Assembly: GCA_019096065.1 (NCBI GenBank)
Contig: JAGUCH010000004.1
Span: forward strand, 2,604,001 to 2,668,000
Length of the DNA stretch: 64,000 nt
Reading direction: 5' to 3'
DNA from: Paracyclopina nana
Lineage: Eukaryota > Arthropoda > Copepoda > Cyclopoida > Cyclopettidae
In this document: positions 8,401 to 18,647 of the stretch, piece by piece
Numbering within the stretch: the stretch's first letter is position 1
Layout of the letters: each line of letters opens with the position of its first letter
Position numbers and translations under genes: made by a program
Notes under the pieces: model-generated
Told to the model about the DNA's origin: nothing
Database searches by the model: none
The model's input: only the letters and a program-made list of their open reading frames with translations

Positions 8401-11368
8401 AAACTCCAAAGCAAGGAATGTAGAAGCCGTGGGTGACATTTTTGGTGACTGGAATTATGTAGCCTTCTTGAATCCATTCAGTGAAATTTGCGCAATATTG
8501 CGCCCAAATTGCATCATTCGTTTGAAGCTCCTTTTCGTGATTGAGCTGCCACTTGGCAACCTGGAAGAAATTTAAAGGTAGATCCGGAGGGAACTGCCGC
8601 CATGGCACACAGGTGCCATAATGGTTGCCAACTCTGAACAAACCGTTGCGTATCATTTCTTCGGCTCTCTGATCCTCCACTCTTACCATTCTGCGTGGCG
8701 AGGATGCTTGTTGAAATGATTCCATTTCCCAAAGTTGCTCCAAATAACGCTCAATTTCGGGATGTCCGTGACACACCAGAAATGTATTTGTGCTTGCCGT
8801 TGACGCTGCTGATGGCGTTCCTGCTGCTACTGACCAGCCTAGCTTAGTGTGCCTTGCCACAGGCTCCCCCGGGTTGCCCACCACGTCAGCCCTGGTGGCT
8901 GACAGCAAATCGAGATTGTCAAGGCCGAGCAATAATTGGCAGGGTTCATGCTCATAATGATCAAAGTCTATATTACGAAGATGATTGAATCGCGATTGCA
9001 AATCTGCGACATTTGGAGGCATAATTTCTGAATTGTAGCTAGAGATTGTGTTGGCAGTTATTTCCTTGACCACGCCCGTCGATGCTGACCTGATGAACAA
9101 TTTAGCCCGATAATTGTGAATAATGGTGGACCGATCCAAATAGCCAACATTTTGAGATTGCGGCCTTAACTTAGCGTTTATTGATTTAGCAAGTGACTCG
9201 GACACATACGACTCACTCGCATGCTCATCGAGGCTGCAATTCACGCGGATACAATTCTCAAAACTGGCGTCAGTTGATATATCTAACGGGACTACTCGAA
9301 AAAGCGTCAGCGATCTGCCCTTGACAGCTAAGAGAGGAGACGTGATATAGTGGTGAAGCAATTGGTGATGCTCTTTATTGCAAATTGAACATATGGATTG
9401 AGGATTTTTGCATTGTCTAGCGAAGTGGTGTCCATTGAGACAATTGCGACATGTGCCTGTTCTGCGGGTGATAGAGTGCCGCTCACGCACCTGAAGAGCA
9501 TTGAATACTCTGCAATCCGCTAGCTTATGATCAGCCACCTTGTTTGGCGCATCGCACAGGGGGCAGCCTTTGTAGACTTCATCCGCTGAGCTTTTGGCGA
9601 TGACGCTAAACAGAGCAGAACAAACCGGTGATTCCTCATCCTCTTCTTCACTTGCTGCGTCTTCTTCCACACAAGTGGTAACAGCCGCTACGATTTTTGG
9701 CTTGTATGGATTTTTCACGCCTTCTTGCTTCTTTGCCATGGCCGCCACTGCTTCCTCTCTTTCAACGTAATTGCACCAGTCCTGGAAATTTTCGATAGAC
9801 GGGCTATCAGAAATATTTCTAGCCAGGCTGAAAACTTGCCAACTGCGCTTAGTATCGGGGGTCATACGGCTAATAAACAGGGAGGCTAGCATGGATCCTA
9901 CTTCCTGATACGCGATGCGCTCCGTATTCGCCAACAATTCCATACCCGCAATCTGAGCCGCGTGGACAGAACTGAGCTTAGACACGTTGATTTCTGATGC
10001 AGTTATTCTTGCCCACAAAGCGCCTTTGTGCGTTTCAAACTTGCTAAAACGGGTTTCCAAATTGTGAAGCGACCGCAAGTAGCCCTCTTTATCCGCGCTG
10101 AATAACTTGACGCAATCTTTCGCCGGGCTTTCGAGGGCCTCTAGCAGCTCGAAATATTTTTCCCCCCACGAGTATTTTGGGTTGCGATGGATTTTGCACT
10201 CGAAAAGTTTAAGGAAATTTTTGAAATCGATTACGTCTTTACCCGAGACTTTTGGCAGCTTTGGTGGATCCTTGCGCGACTTGGCTAACTCCGGGTCATA
10301 GAAGATCAACTCATTTTCCCCTGACATTCGCTCCACAATAGATCCCAATTGCTTATGAGTACCCGCAATAGAAAACATAGTGGAAGTTTCCGCGATGATA
10401 TTCGAGACATCCATTGTCGTATTAGAGGGCAGCTGCGACTGATTAGACGGCAAATGGGGCATCGTTGTCGAATTGAGATTCGTGAACGCTGGTGGCATAG
10501 ACCGACGATCTTGATGGGGCCGTGATAATGGGGGCGGCGACGTAAATTGCATTGAATTTGGGTGTGAGGGGGGCATACTGACCGCCGTTGATGTTACATT
10601 TTCCGGACGCAAATCATTTATATTCAACTTTTCCCTGAAAAAATTAATCCATGATGCGAATACCTGTTTGTCTTTGGCAATGATTTCCAATGAATGTTGG
10701 TAATATTTAGGTTCCGCATGTACAGCTGCCGCGATCCAGACATGACTTTTCTTGTCCCGGATTACTTCCAGCTGTTGTAGTTGTCGCATGTGATCCTCGT
10801 TGTCTTCGTCATCGACACAATGTTTCTCCATTGTCTCCCTGAAGTTGACGTAGTCCATCTCCATCGATTTGGCTTTGTCGGCAAACTTGACCTGCCTGAC
10901 TGCCTGAAACGTGGCTGGTTCGAACTGAGTTTCCATTAGGATCTTATCCGTGAGCGTCCTATCAGCCTCGAACTCCAAAATAACCTGGATCTCCGCAGCT
11001 TGCTTTCGTAGGGCTTCCATTTTTGAAGCGTGATCAGAGCGCGCTGTAAGACAATGCTTAACTCGATTAGCTTGGGATGGGGTCTTACCAGCCGCGTTTA
11101 GATACGCGTCCGTGATAGCGGTTTTTTCATCGAAGTGGGTGTTGATGGTCTCCAGCAATGCGGCGAGTTGTTCGACAGTAATGTCCGGCGTAACAACCTC
11201 AGCCGAGAATTTGCGACAAGCCGCGTTGAATTTAGTGATGGCTGACTGATACCGCAAATGGAGGGCGTCCATGTCCGCATCGGTTGGCCGGGGTGGTGGC
11301 GGAGGTTCACCGCCCATTGATTCCCGATCATCCTGATCTTGAGGGATTCCATGGTCTTTAGACGCCAT
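5402..11368 (-). CDS. Gag-Pol polyprotein, Bel/Pao family
   Basis: A single 1988-codon frame starting at an ATG about 90 bases inside the primer binding site. Visible parts in order: a helical, proline-rich gag N-terminus; a DUF1759-like gag domain (about residues 350-520); zinc knuckles near residue 640, including a CX2CX4HX4C; a protease-like region around 700-740; reverse transcriptase with YMDD at about 1115-1118 (codons 8015-8026); an A17/RNase H region with a conserved Asp near 1291; integrase with an His/Cys zinc-binding end and a D-D-E set at about 1684, 1748 and 1802; and a DUF5641-like C-terminus. Gag and Pol are fused in one frame, as is common in Bel/Pao. The oddity is the protease: where the family has Asp-Ser/Thr-Gly, this copy reads Asp-Glu-His (residues 714-716). 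All other catalytic residues I checked are present. Confidence 0.97.
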   Translation of the reverse strand: MASKDHGIPQDQDDRESMGGEPPPPPRPTDADMDALHLRYQSAITKFNAACRKFSAEVVTPDITVEQLAALLETINTHFDEKTAITDAYLNAAGKTPSQANRVKHCLTARSDHASKMEALRKQAAEIQVILEFEADRTLTDKILMETQFEPATFQAVRQVKFADKAKSMEMDYVNFRETMEKHCVDDEDNEDHMRQLQQLEVIRDKKSHVWIAAAVHAEPKYYQHSLEIIAKDKQVFASWINFFREKLNINDLRPENVTSTAVSMPPSHPNSMQFTSPPPLSRPHQDRRSMPPAFTNLNSTTMPHLPSNQSQLPSNTTMDVSNIIAETSTMFSIAGTHKQLGSIVERMSGENELIFYDPELAKSRKDPPKLPKVSGKDVIDFKNFLKLFECKIHRNPKYSWGEKYFELLEALESPAKDCVKLFSADKEGYLRSLHNLETRFSKFETHKGALWARITASEINVSKLSSVHAAQIAGMELLANTERIAYQEVGSMLASLFISRMTPDTKRSWQVFSLARNISDSPSIENFQDWCNYVEREEAVAAMAKKQEGVKNPYKPKIVAAVTTCVEEDAASEEEDEESPVCSALFSVIAKSSADEVYKGCPLCDAPNKVADHKLADCRVFNALQVRERHSITRRTGTCRNCLNGHHFARQCKNPQSICSICNKEHHQLLHHYITSPLLAVKGRSLTLFRVVPLDISTDASFENCIRVNCSLDEHASESYVSESLAKSINAKLRPQSQNVGYLDRSTIIHNYRAKLFIRSASTGVVKEITANTISSYNSEIMPPNVADLQSRFNHLRNIDFDHYEHEPCQLLLGLDNLDLLSATRADVVGNPGEPVARHTKLGWSVAAGTPSAASTASTNTFLVCHGHPEIERYLEQLWEMESFQQASSPRRMVRVEDQRAEEMIRNGLFRVGNHYGTCVPWRQFPPDLPLNFFQVAKWQLNHEKELQTNDAIWAQYCANFTEWIQEGYIIPVTKNVTHGFYIPCFGVFRADSLTMKLRVVTDCARKFGNPRRSLNDAILTGPKLQNDIREVLMHFRSGKFAFTADIARMYLQFHISEADRPYHRVLHQSVPYEFTRWPFGNVAAPFATLFCLNTHFKNTSNLDLQAVVRRSLYMDDLLPGSDDEEELISLFQQLVAACASAGLQLRKLVTNSAKMRSTIDASLQSPTSSEPIKALGVYWQPACDTLTYRAVVVEGKDKIFTKRNVFRANGLCFDPIGFLEPVTLKGRIILQDVCMLEDVKDWDEIIHNDSLSKLWRQYLSELQTINRVEFPRNLIKGEVECASLEIFVDASTRMYSAVIYLRALEQGKFVTSFVLCRRKLCKKGKRSIPEKELLAAQLGANVAQSVQSILKIPRMRYWSDSTTVLKWIYKPMAIEIPFVSRRALEILELTNQEDWQYIPTEQNPSDLATKGTPLGNLIKSELWLHGPPMLLQDNPSTLRPDIMLRDENKVVILDGHNAVFATTRGQSLQSAAVDSSLLTDSLEPHQDQKWAAKTLLQTKAVYDINWGFNKLGVVLRCLYRRKRPQSFLACARRMIIRLLQAHAFEQELTHFIDTGKWKIGSEPEKSAAYLSEDCVLRARGRLDAAIKLPASVKRPILLQKHPAVVEYIRHLHSHIGHSITANHFATILRSTIYLPRLRQILRTILGSCPKCQRLRGQPIYPEMGDRPVNVDDFRPFSHISIDFCGPFHIKRERGQSRDNRYVLVIVCQQCKACHLEDAYDLSTEAFINSFLRFTARRGQPLFVRSDQGTNFVGAANLLSEDKDKLRKIDWITVRKRTCSAAGITWSFAPAGAPEFNGLAEIFVRRFKTHLMEAANQSWREDTFRTAIAEAEKLINSRPLSYVPESMEESAYVVTPAHFLISPQVIPAKSMDNALLQLHEYRKVAAYKRQLWQHWMRSIFNDLASRPKWRKARANIQVGDVVLVRHRSPFVGRPEWPLGVVLEVHLDRGSRNRTAKLKIHDDASSGTKCKIIVESITNLIPMSLVVE

Positions 11369-11458
11369 TGTTGTACTGATGAACGTGGCCGGAAACGGGT
11401 GTCAGCTGAATTTTCGTTGACGGCGAAATTTCGTAATTGGCTAGGGTCTTGTGGGTTT

Positions 11459-11475
11459 GGTAACGTTGGGCGCCA
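11459..11475 (-). other. Primer binding site (tRNA-Lys-like)
   Basis: One base inside the 5' LTR the minus strand reads TGGCGCCCAACGT. The TGG start matches the CCA end of tRNAs, and the 13 bases match the known binding site for tRNA-Lys(1,2) used by some retroviruses. The match weakens after base 13. The assignment to lysine tRNA comes from memory of that site, not from a search. Confidence 0.75.
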
Positions 11476-11476
11476 T

Positions 11477-11666
11477 TGTTCAGGATAAATTGGACATGAA
11501 ATACGAGAAGAAAGACACGAATAAATATAGAATGAAAATACACACGATGAATTTTATGAAGAGTGATGTGAATAGGTTGAAGGTTTATTTGGAACTGCCG
11601 CAATGGGCTCAGTTTTATATACAGTTCAGCGTTACCAGATATTCTTACATATTAGTATTTTGTACA
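11477..11666 (-). repeat. 5' LTR of the Bel/Pao element (190 bases)
   Basis: Identical to 1599-1788 by eye. It should contain the element's promoter and transcription start on the minus strand. Confidence 0.97.
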
Positions 11667-11671
11667 TCTGG
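11667..11671. repeat. Target-site duplication, right copy (TCTGG)
   Basis: TCTGG follows the right LTR directly and equals the 5 bases before the left LTR. Confidence 0.93.
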
Positions 11672-14600
11672 CATAAAATGAGGAAGATTGTTGAGGTCTA
11701 AATGGCCCCTTTGCATAATTAATTCCCTCTACTTAAAATGAGGGGGTGACTTTCACTATATCACTATGGCAGTTTGGACCATTTTGAACTGCTCATGCGC
11801 CCCACAGTGCGTTAAATAGTTTCTGTACGGAAAGTTTGCACCCACTGAAATTAAAATGTCTCTGCAAGGAGGAAGTATCAACCTCAAGAGGTAAAAGTGA
11901 GTGTAGCTCCCTTTTCTTGACGCAGAGCCAGAGTACAGGGGGAAGAAGATGCATGCACTAACTCTTCATAGACATCCAATTACTCAAAAGTTGCCTGCAC
12001 CCTTCTAAATTATTACTGCAATTTATTGCATATTTGCTGCTCACAAAATAGCCCTTGGGGAGCTAGAATGCAAACAAGGCAAGGTGCAAAAATTATGTTT
12101 CAAAATTGTCAATAGCACAGAAGGCTGGTTTTTCTGCCAGGTCTCATGGGAGGGTGTCCAGAAGAAAAGCCCCTAGATGAATACTACCCACATCAAATTT
12201 CAATTGATTTTGGGTGAAGACAAAAAAAGAATAAGCAAAAGTGCCAATACTAAAATACTGCAGCATGAATATGCACGCTAGAAAAAAGTGTCTCTTTTGA
12301 GCATGCTTCCCACTGTGCCTCTTGAGAAGAATATTGTCCCAGTTTCAAAGGTGTGCTACTGCTTTCTCTTTCCGGATTCCAAATGGCTCAAGTATGCATG
12401 GAAAATGGAAAGTAGCTATAGTTTATACCACTGCTGCCCTTACAGCTAGCCACGATAGAAGTCATTAAAACGTCCTTTACCATTAGAGATAAAAATTGCG
12501 CGTAAGATCCACGGTTTCATTTAGCCTTTTGGCCGTCTTGGGGAAAGGGCAATTTCCGGCTATTTACCCCAGTGTGCAAACACAAGAAGATTCTTATAGG
12601 GTTGGACTAAGGTGGAAGGGGTTTGCTATTTGCTTAGGCCTTTCATGGTATATGAAATGCACCATCGAGGTGGCATCATTTGATGCAACACATTTTCGAT
12701 CTGTTCTCGTAATGTCTAGATTACAGGTAATTGGATGGTATGTACTAATCTGATGTAAGAGCTTTTCATGACCTTCATCCCCTCTGTGCTGCCACTGGCT
12801 AAGGAATTTGCTTTCTTCTCATGGGAAAACGAGAAACTCATTCGTCTTCCTATTTGTAGCCAGTCCTATCTGCGCATTCTGGCTTTAAAAAAAACGCCTT
12901 GTTTACATAAAATGCGCGCGCGGGAAGCTGGAAACATCGGCTCTTCTTCCAGTTCTGCATTTGTAATTTATCGCAGCCAATTCCACGGTTTTTGTAGGTC
13001 AGTGAAAGTCTCGCTTCTTTCGTACTGTTGAAAAGTGTTATTATTATGCTATTGACGCTGCAATTTAACCTCTTCTTTTCCCACGCGGCCATTTTTCCGC
13101 GGCTAATCGATAATTCTATATAATGTGTCCTTTTTCGAAAGAGATTAGTAGAAAGCCCAATTTAAGACCCAGAAAAAAAGGCGGAAATGAAAAATTGCTT
13201 CACAAGGGAGTGATCCAGTTTTTCCAGTTGCCATTAGCCTGATGTGGCATCAGGTGCTTTCAATAGGGAGAGATTCTTCATAAAATGATTACGTAAAAGA
13301 TATGCGGTGAAAAATATTCTAATTTTAACTGTACCTTGGTGAAGTGACTTCTTTGCCGAAAAATGCAAAGTTGCTTTCTTTTTGGCCGCCGCCACTATTT
13401 ATGCCCTGTAGATTATGAAAGCTTTGTCTGCCATCGGACCTAGGTCGTTTGTCATTGGGCTCTCTCATATGGTATATATATAGAAGCATGGCATACCTTA
13501 GGGCTAATAAAAAAGAGACTGCAGAATGCAGATCTTTGGGCAAATTGCAAAAATTACAGCTGCAAAATTCTCAAATTGGCGGAAATGTCCCTGAATATTG
13601 AAGCTTGCCTGCATTGGCTTTCGTCCTATTAAGATGATATATGCCTTTTCAAAGGAGAAAAACTCTTCTTTTTTGGTTAAAATTAAAAGAGCTTATTTCT
13701 GCTTTGTCTTGCACTTGCTCTTTCACAGCTAAAATAAATCCACAACAACAAGTTAGAAAAAGTCCAGGGGGCTTTCATTAAAGTCCTGGGTTGAAAGGAG
13801 GAGAGAAATGTCATCATCCCACATGATCTTATAAAAAGAAGTTGGCTCTGAAGAATTTCTTTATTATTTATGGGAGCTAGCTGGCTTGCTGGGGCTTGGA
13901 GGAGAAGAAAGAAGCCTTGCTCAAGGCTACTTCATGAAGTAGTGGTAGTTGTTCTATGGCAGGAGATACAAGCAAATACAGAGCTGTAAGCACCTTCTCC
14001 TTCATCACCAGAATGCAGGCAATTAAAAACTTGCAGCAGGGTGCAAAAAGTGGCTTTCCTCTATCTACAGTAGATTTGCCTTTTCTGTAGCTGTGGCACT
14101 ATTTGGCAAATTCACATTTCACCAACTGCTGCTATACTTCAATGTGCAATCTTTCCCCCTGGGGAGAATTGGTAAAAAGGGACTCTCTAGCTTTCCCTCT
14201 TGTCAGCTGAAGCTTTTAGCTTCAATTTGCTTCCCTATCAGCTACTGATTAACTACATAAAATTGCCCACAATTTGTGCCATATAAGTACTTTCTATGGA
14301 TCTGAGGCAAATATGGAAAAGTTTTTGTTTCCCTGCTTCTTCTTCCTCCTTTTCTGCTGCTGCTGCTGCAAGTGATGAGGGCCGCTGTGGAGCTCGAAAA
14401 AAGGAGGCTCTGCTGCGGCAGAAACCTTTTGAACATATGTACCAAGGGGAAAAACTTTTTCACTTCGTCTTTTTTAGCTTTTAACAAATGCATCCAGCAT
14501 TCCCCCTAAGGAATTAGCTCGAGGGCGAATAACCACACTCTATGAGCAAACTGCTACTAGCTATTAATAATTAGAGGTGGCTTGCAGAACTTGCGTAGCA

Positions 14601-17600
14601 GAGATGAGCTTTTTACGTGGAATTTTAATGCATCTATCGAGCTCAAAAGTGCATTTCAGCCAATTTGGTGCCTTGCCTGCTGACAAGCTTTCCCACCCAG
14701 CTATTGATTGACTGCTTGATTTTGTTTGATGGCAAGTGGTAGGCGAAGGCTGTGCCTGCTGCAAAAAAATGTCAAAGTGCCTTCAAATTGGGTGTGCTAG
14801 TAGGAATTTTCCTCTCTATGTAGCTAGCTGCCAGTCATTCTCAAACTGTTTGCCTCCAAGTATTGAGGCTTTTTGTCCTCGCTTGACAGTCAAATAAGTC
14901 AGCCATTTCATTTCTAAAGTCAGCTGTTTCATTTCAAACATCAGCGGCTTTTAAAGTCAAGTATTGAAGCTTTTAGTCCTAGATAGCGAATTGAAATAAG
15001 TCAGCTGTTTCTTTACTGTAATCAGCTGCTTCCAGTTAAAACTTGTGGTTGTTTGCAAACAGTTTGTTCCGTTTCCTCTAGATGATGATGACAACAACGG
15101 CTGACTTGCTAAAGTCTTTCCATCATGGCGGGAAATAGGAAAAAAGGTGGAATTTGAATTGTAAATTGATTCAAGTAGAGCCGAGGCACAAATTGACATT
15201 TGATGTATTTTTTCATGCTACGTACCACCATCTGTGCTGCTGGCGTTGGAAGTATAGTGGTTCTAGTGGACTCTAATGCTACCACTATATTGCACTAGAC
15301 TATGTTGGAATGAATAATTGATTAGATGACTGTGCCAGGGAATACTGCACAATTTTCCGTTGATGTGTCACAACACATCCAACTTTGAGCTATTTTGAGT
15401 CAGCACAAATTAATTGCCTGCAGCTCAGGGCTATTCGTTTGGGAGAAGAAGTGTACTTGCACTCTTGTGTCATCAAAGTGAAAGCAAAGCAGCATACTCT
15501 GGAAATCAGTTGTTGCTGAATTGATGGTTCAGGATATTCAAAATGGCTTGCTAACCTAGTTTACCCTTATGCAGCTGCTGTAGAAAATTAATCAACTTTG
15601 CCTTAATCCAATTATACTGGTTAATCCCAGCTTCTTGAAGTAGCATATCGGATGACTAATAGGTGCGGCTTAAAGCGAAAGAGCAACATACCCTTTTTTA
15701 AGGCTTTTTTCTTTCTTTTACTTTTCACGTGCGCTCGTGAGTATTTTGCATAATCTGTAGGAAACGCTGCTCAACTTCTCATTCTTTTATTGTTTTCTCA
15801 CACGAAGTTCCATCTCCTCTGCCTGTCCCCATCATCAGTTGGAAACTATGTGGCCTTAAAGAACTGGCAAATCTACAGGCAATAAAAACGGGCTCTATCT
15901 TCTTTGAGATATATGCTCAAATGAAACACCTGCATTAGGGTCCTTTGAAAGTCCTAATACTACCACCCAGGATGGCACATGTGATTAGGCCTCTCTCAGC
16001 ATTAGGTTATACTATAGGGCTGAAGATCAACAAAGGAGAAGTTTGTTGTTTGAATTCTCTCTCAAAGAACTTCAAATGATGCTGTTTGGGGGACAGACAT
16101 CAAATGAACTGTGTGATATGAAAAGAAGATTTTTTCCAGGCAACAGCCAGGCTAAAACCTCTCAATTTATCAAGGTTTCTTTTGAATGCTTTTTCGAAGC
16201 AAATTTGGAAAGCTGTTGTTGTTGTGTTGAATTCATTGAAGAGCTTATGAAAGTGTGTAAGCCTATTTCTGAAGCTTAAGGTGCTCTCTCGATCAAAAAC
16301 TTCTTAGGAGAAAAGTTTCCATGCAGTCCAACACTAATACAACACTACAGCTGGTGTGTAAAAAGCCTGCTTTGATTTCGGGAGTCACCCCGTCCTAGCT
16401 CGTGGAAAAGCTTTCCTGCTTGGCTTCCCCTTTGCCCCCCAAGCAAGATTATGCTACGGAAAACCGCGGTTTGGGGAAATTGTTGCATGCCTTATACATA
16501 TACTATGTACCACTATGATGATGATGATGATGGTTTTTGAACTTCTCAATAGAACAACTTTTCAAAGGGTTTTATGGCCATGTGACCTACTTAAATCTAC
16601 CGCGGTTCTGGTTGTCAATATTCAAACTTGATGTTTGCATTTCAGCCATATTTTTCAAGTTGTGCATGGACACTGATACGCAGTAGCCTGCTTTTTCAAG
16701 GCTGCTTAATTCAAAAGTCAGCTGGTGAGTGTTGAGAAAGATGCTGTACAATCCCCTTGTTTTTGTATGCGTTTTGTTGCAAACTTTGTTTCAAAAAGCT
16801 GGCAAAATCTATTCACAAAAGAGAAGCAGAGACAGACACAATGCCAGGGCTTATTCATGAATTCTGTTGAGCCTAAACTCTCAAAGAGAATAAATGCAAT
16901 TTCCTAGGAGGAGGCAAGTCCAAAAATCAAGTTTAGCATGGAGCATCTTTCTGGATATTTCAGAAGAGGGGAGAAAGGGCCTAGCAGAAAGGTTTGATGA
17001 TGAGAAAAAAATGCCTGATGTCTTCCTTTTTACCCCACAAACTTTTGCCTTCTCCTCTACCATGTACCATAGCAGAGGAGTAGCTACTTCTACCATAAGA
17101 AGAAGGAGAAGAGTGAAGTCTGGCTTTTACATCATTTTCCCTGGGGAATTTTGCAGCACTCACCCTGGTTCAGACACGCACACTGGAACAGTTGCCCCCT
17201 CGAGCAGACTATTGCTGATTTATTCAAAAGGAACTTCCTTGATTTAACTTTTATGCAAGTGATCATGCCAAATGGTGGATTTAGTAATCCTTGCTGATTT
17301 GCAATTCTAATCACTTTGCCCCCTCATAAAATTCTCTTGCACATCAATCAAAATGTCAGCTGTTTGTTTTCACCAAGCCACGTGGCGCCGCCCTAGATGC
17401 AGCTGTTTGTTTACAATTCATTTCAGCTGCTCTCTTCTTGCATTAACCATGCTTGTGTCAGCTGTTTGTTTGTTGGCTTTTCCATGGAAATGAGAGCGTT
17501 TGTTTTCCTCTCTAGCATATCTGAGGCTCTTGTTTGCTCAGATTGCATGCTGATATCAAGTAGGCAATTTGAAATAGTCTGTGGTCCTGAGGAGCCATAT

Positions 17601-18647
17601 GTTCAAAGTTTTTGGGGCTCCTCTGACTCCGCTGTAGCAGCAGTACCTTTATAAGGCTCTACTACTACTTAGGCTATATCGTGGCCCCGTCTATTGATGC
17701 TTCTTGGCAGTTACTTCTTCGTGGAGAAAAGAGAAAAGAAAGCAACCAAGCATGCTTTCCAAAGAACTTTTTTCGGACAATTTTAAGAAATGAAAAGTTT
17801 GGCAGGTATCCGCGTATGCTCTTCGCTGGCACGGTGAGAAATGTGAATTTGTCCAACCATGAAATAACTTTTGCTAGCTTAGCTCCTCTTTTTGGGCTTC
17901 AAGTTCCTGCTACTGTACACTTTTTGCTGCGGGAGATAGGGGTTAAAATGGGCAATAATGCTTGAGGATACTTTTAGCCATATGTATTGCACTTCTTTTA
18001 CAAATTAATATTACAGTAAGTATTCAAGCTTTTTCACACCCATGAAAGGTGGCTTTTTTGTTTGCAGCAGCTTTCATTCATGTTTTTTAGGGGGTTGGAA
18101 ATTCCTCGCGTATTGTACTTGCTAATTGGAGTGTCCCACTTCCCATTGACAAGAAATATTCATGAAGTTTTAATTGAAACTCACCCTGGCTTGCTCGCTT
18201 TTGCGTCAGTGTCACACGAAAAGCGTGGCCAGGAAAGCGGAAAAATCATCTTTATTCCCTGGCTGTAGCGCCATTTTTTGCTCCATTAAGCAGCATTGGA
18301 AGCAGATTTTCAGATATGAACGCATGTTCGCGCATTCCTTGGCATTTTTGTGGTGAGGTGGTTTTCCATGCACAGCCAGAAGTAAGAGTCATAAAAAGGG
18401 GGAAAAGGGATGGCGGATCAATAGAGTTCATTTCCATAGACTACTACTTCAAGTGCTGCAAGAAAATGGCTTCATTTTATAGGCCACTCGTTTAGAGAAT
18501 GCCAGCAGGTGACATTTGACAAATGTTTACCCTATATACTACTAGCGTATAGCGTGGTGTTGTATTGCGAAAAAAGGCCGCATTGTTCACACTCTTGACA
18601 CTCTGATCTAAGCCACAAGTCTAAGGACATTTGATTTGGTCTTGCAG
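11672..18647. other. Gene-poor stretch upstream of the first visible Lar exon
   Basis: About 7 kb without an exon I can support. The first visible Lar exon has no start codon and no signal peptide, so at least one exon lies upstream. This stretch is therefore probably a Lar intron, which may extend through the retrotransposon and beyond the window. It holds short ATG trinucleotide runs (near 16516) and many CAGCTG E-box sites, most clearly the cluster at 17357-17471. Confidence 0.55.
17357..17471 (+). promoter_or_regulatory. Cluster of three identical 13-base E-box/forkhead-like motifs
   Basis: CAGCTGTTTGTTT occurs at 17357-17369, 17400-17412 and 17459-17471, with a further CAGCTG at 17424-17429. 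CAGCTG is the core of sites bound by basic helix-loop-helix proteins, and TGTTTGTTT or TGTTTAC resembles forkhead sites. Three exact copies in 115 bases suggest a regulatory module in Lar's upstream or intronic DNA. No function is shown by sequence alone. Confidence 0.4.

Larger units (their letters stand above)
1599..11666 (-). mobile_element. Full-length Bel/Pao LTR retrotransposon
   Basis: A 10,068-base element read on the minus strand. In transcription order it has a 5' LTR (11477-11666), primer binding site (about 11459-11475), gag-pol ORF (11368-5402), a second ORF (5311-1814), polypurine tract (about 1789-1807) and 3' LTR (1599-1788). Both LTRs begin TG and end CA, as retroviral-type LTRs do. 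The 5 bases TCTGG directly flank both ends (1594-1598 and 11667-11671) and form a target-site duplication, within the 4-6 bases usual for this group. The two LTRs are identical by eye over all 190 bases and both ORFs are open, so the insertion is recent and possibly still active. The family call rests on the gag-pol protein: DUF1759-like gag, YMDD reverse transcriptase, A17-type region, integrase. The element probably lies in the first intron or 5' flank of Lar, antisense to it. Confidence 0.97.
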
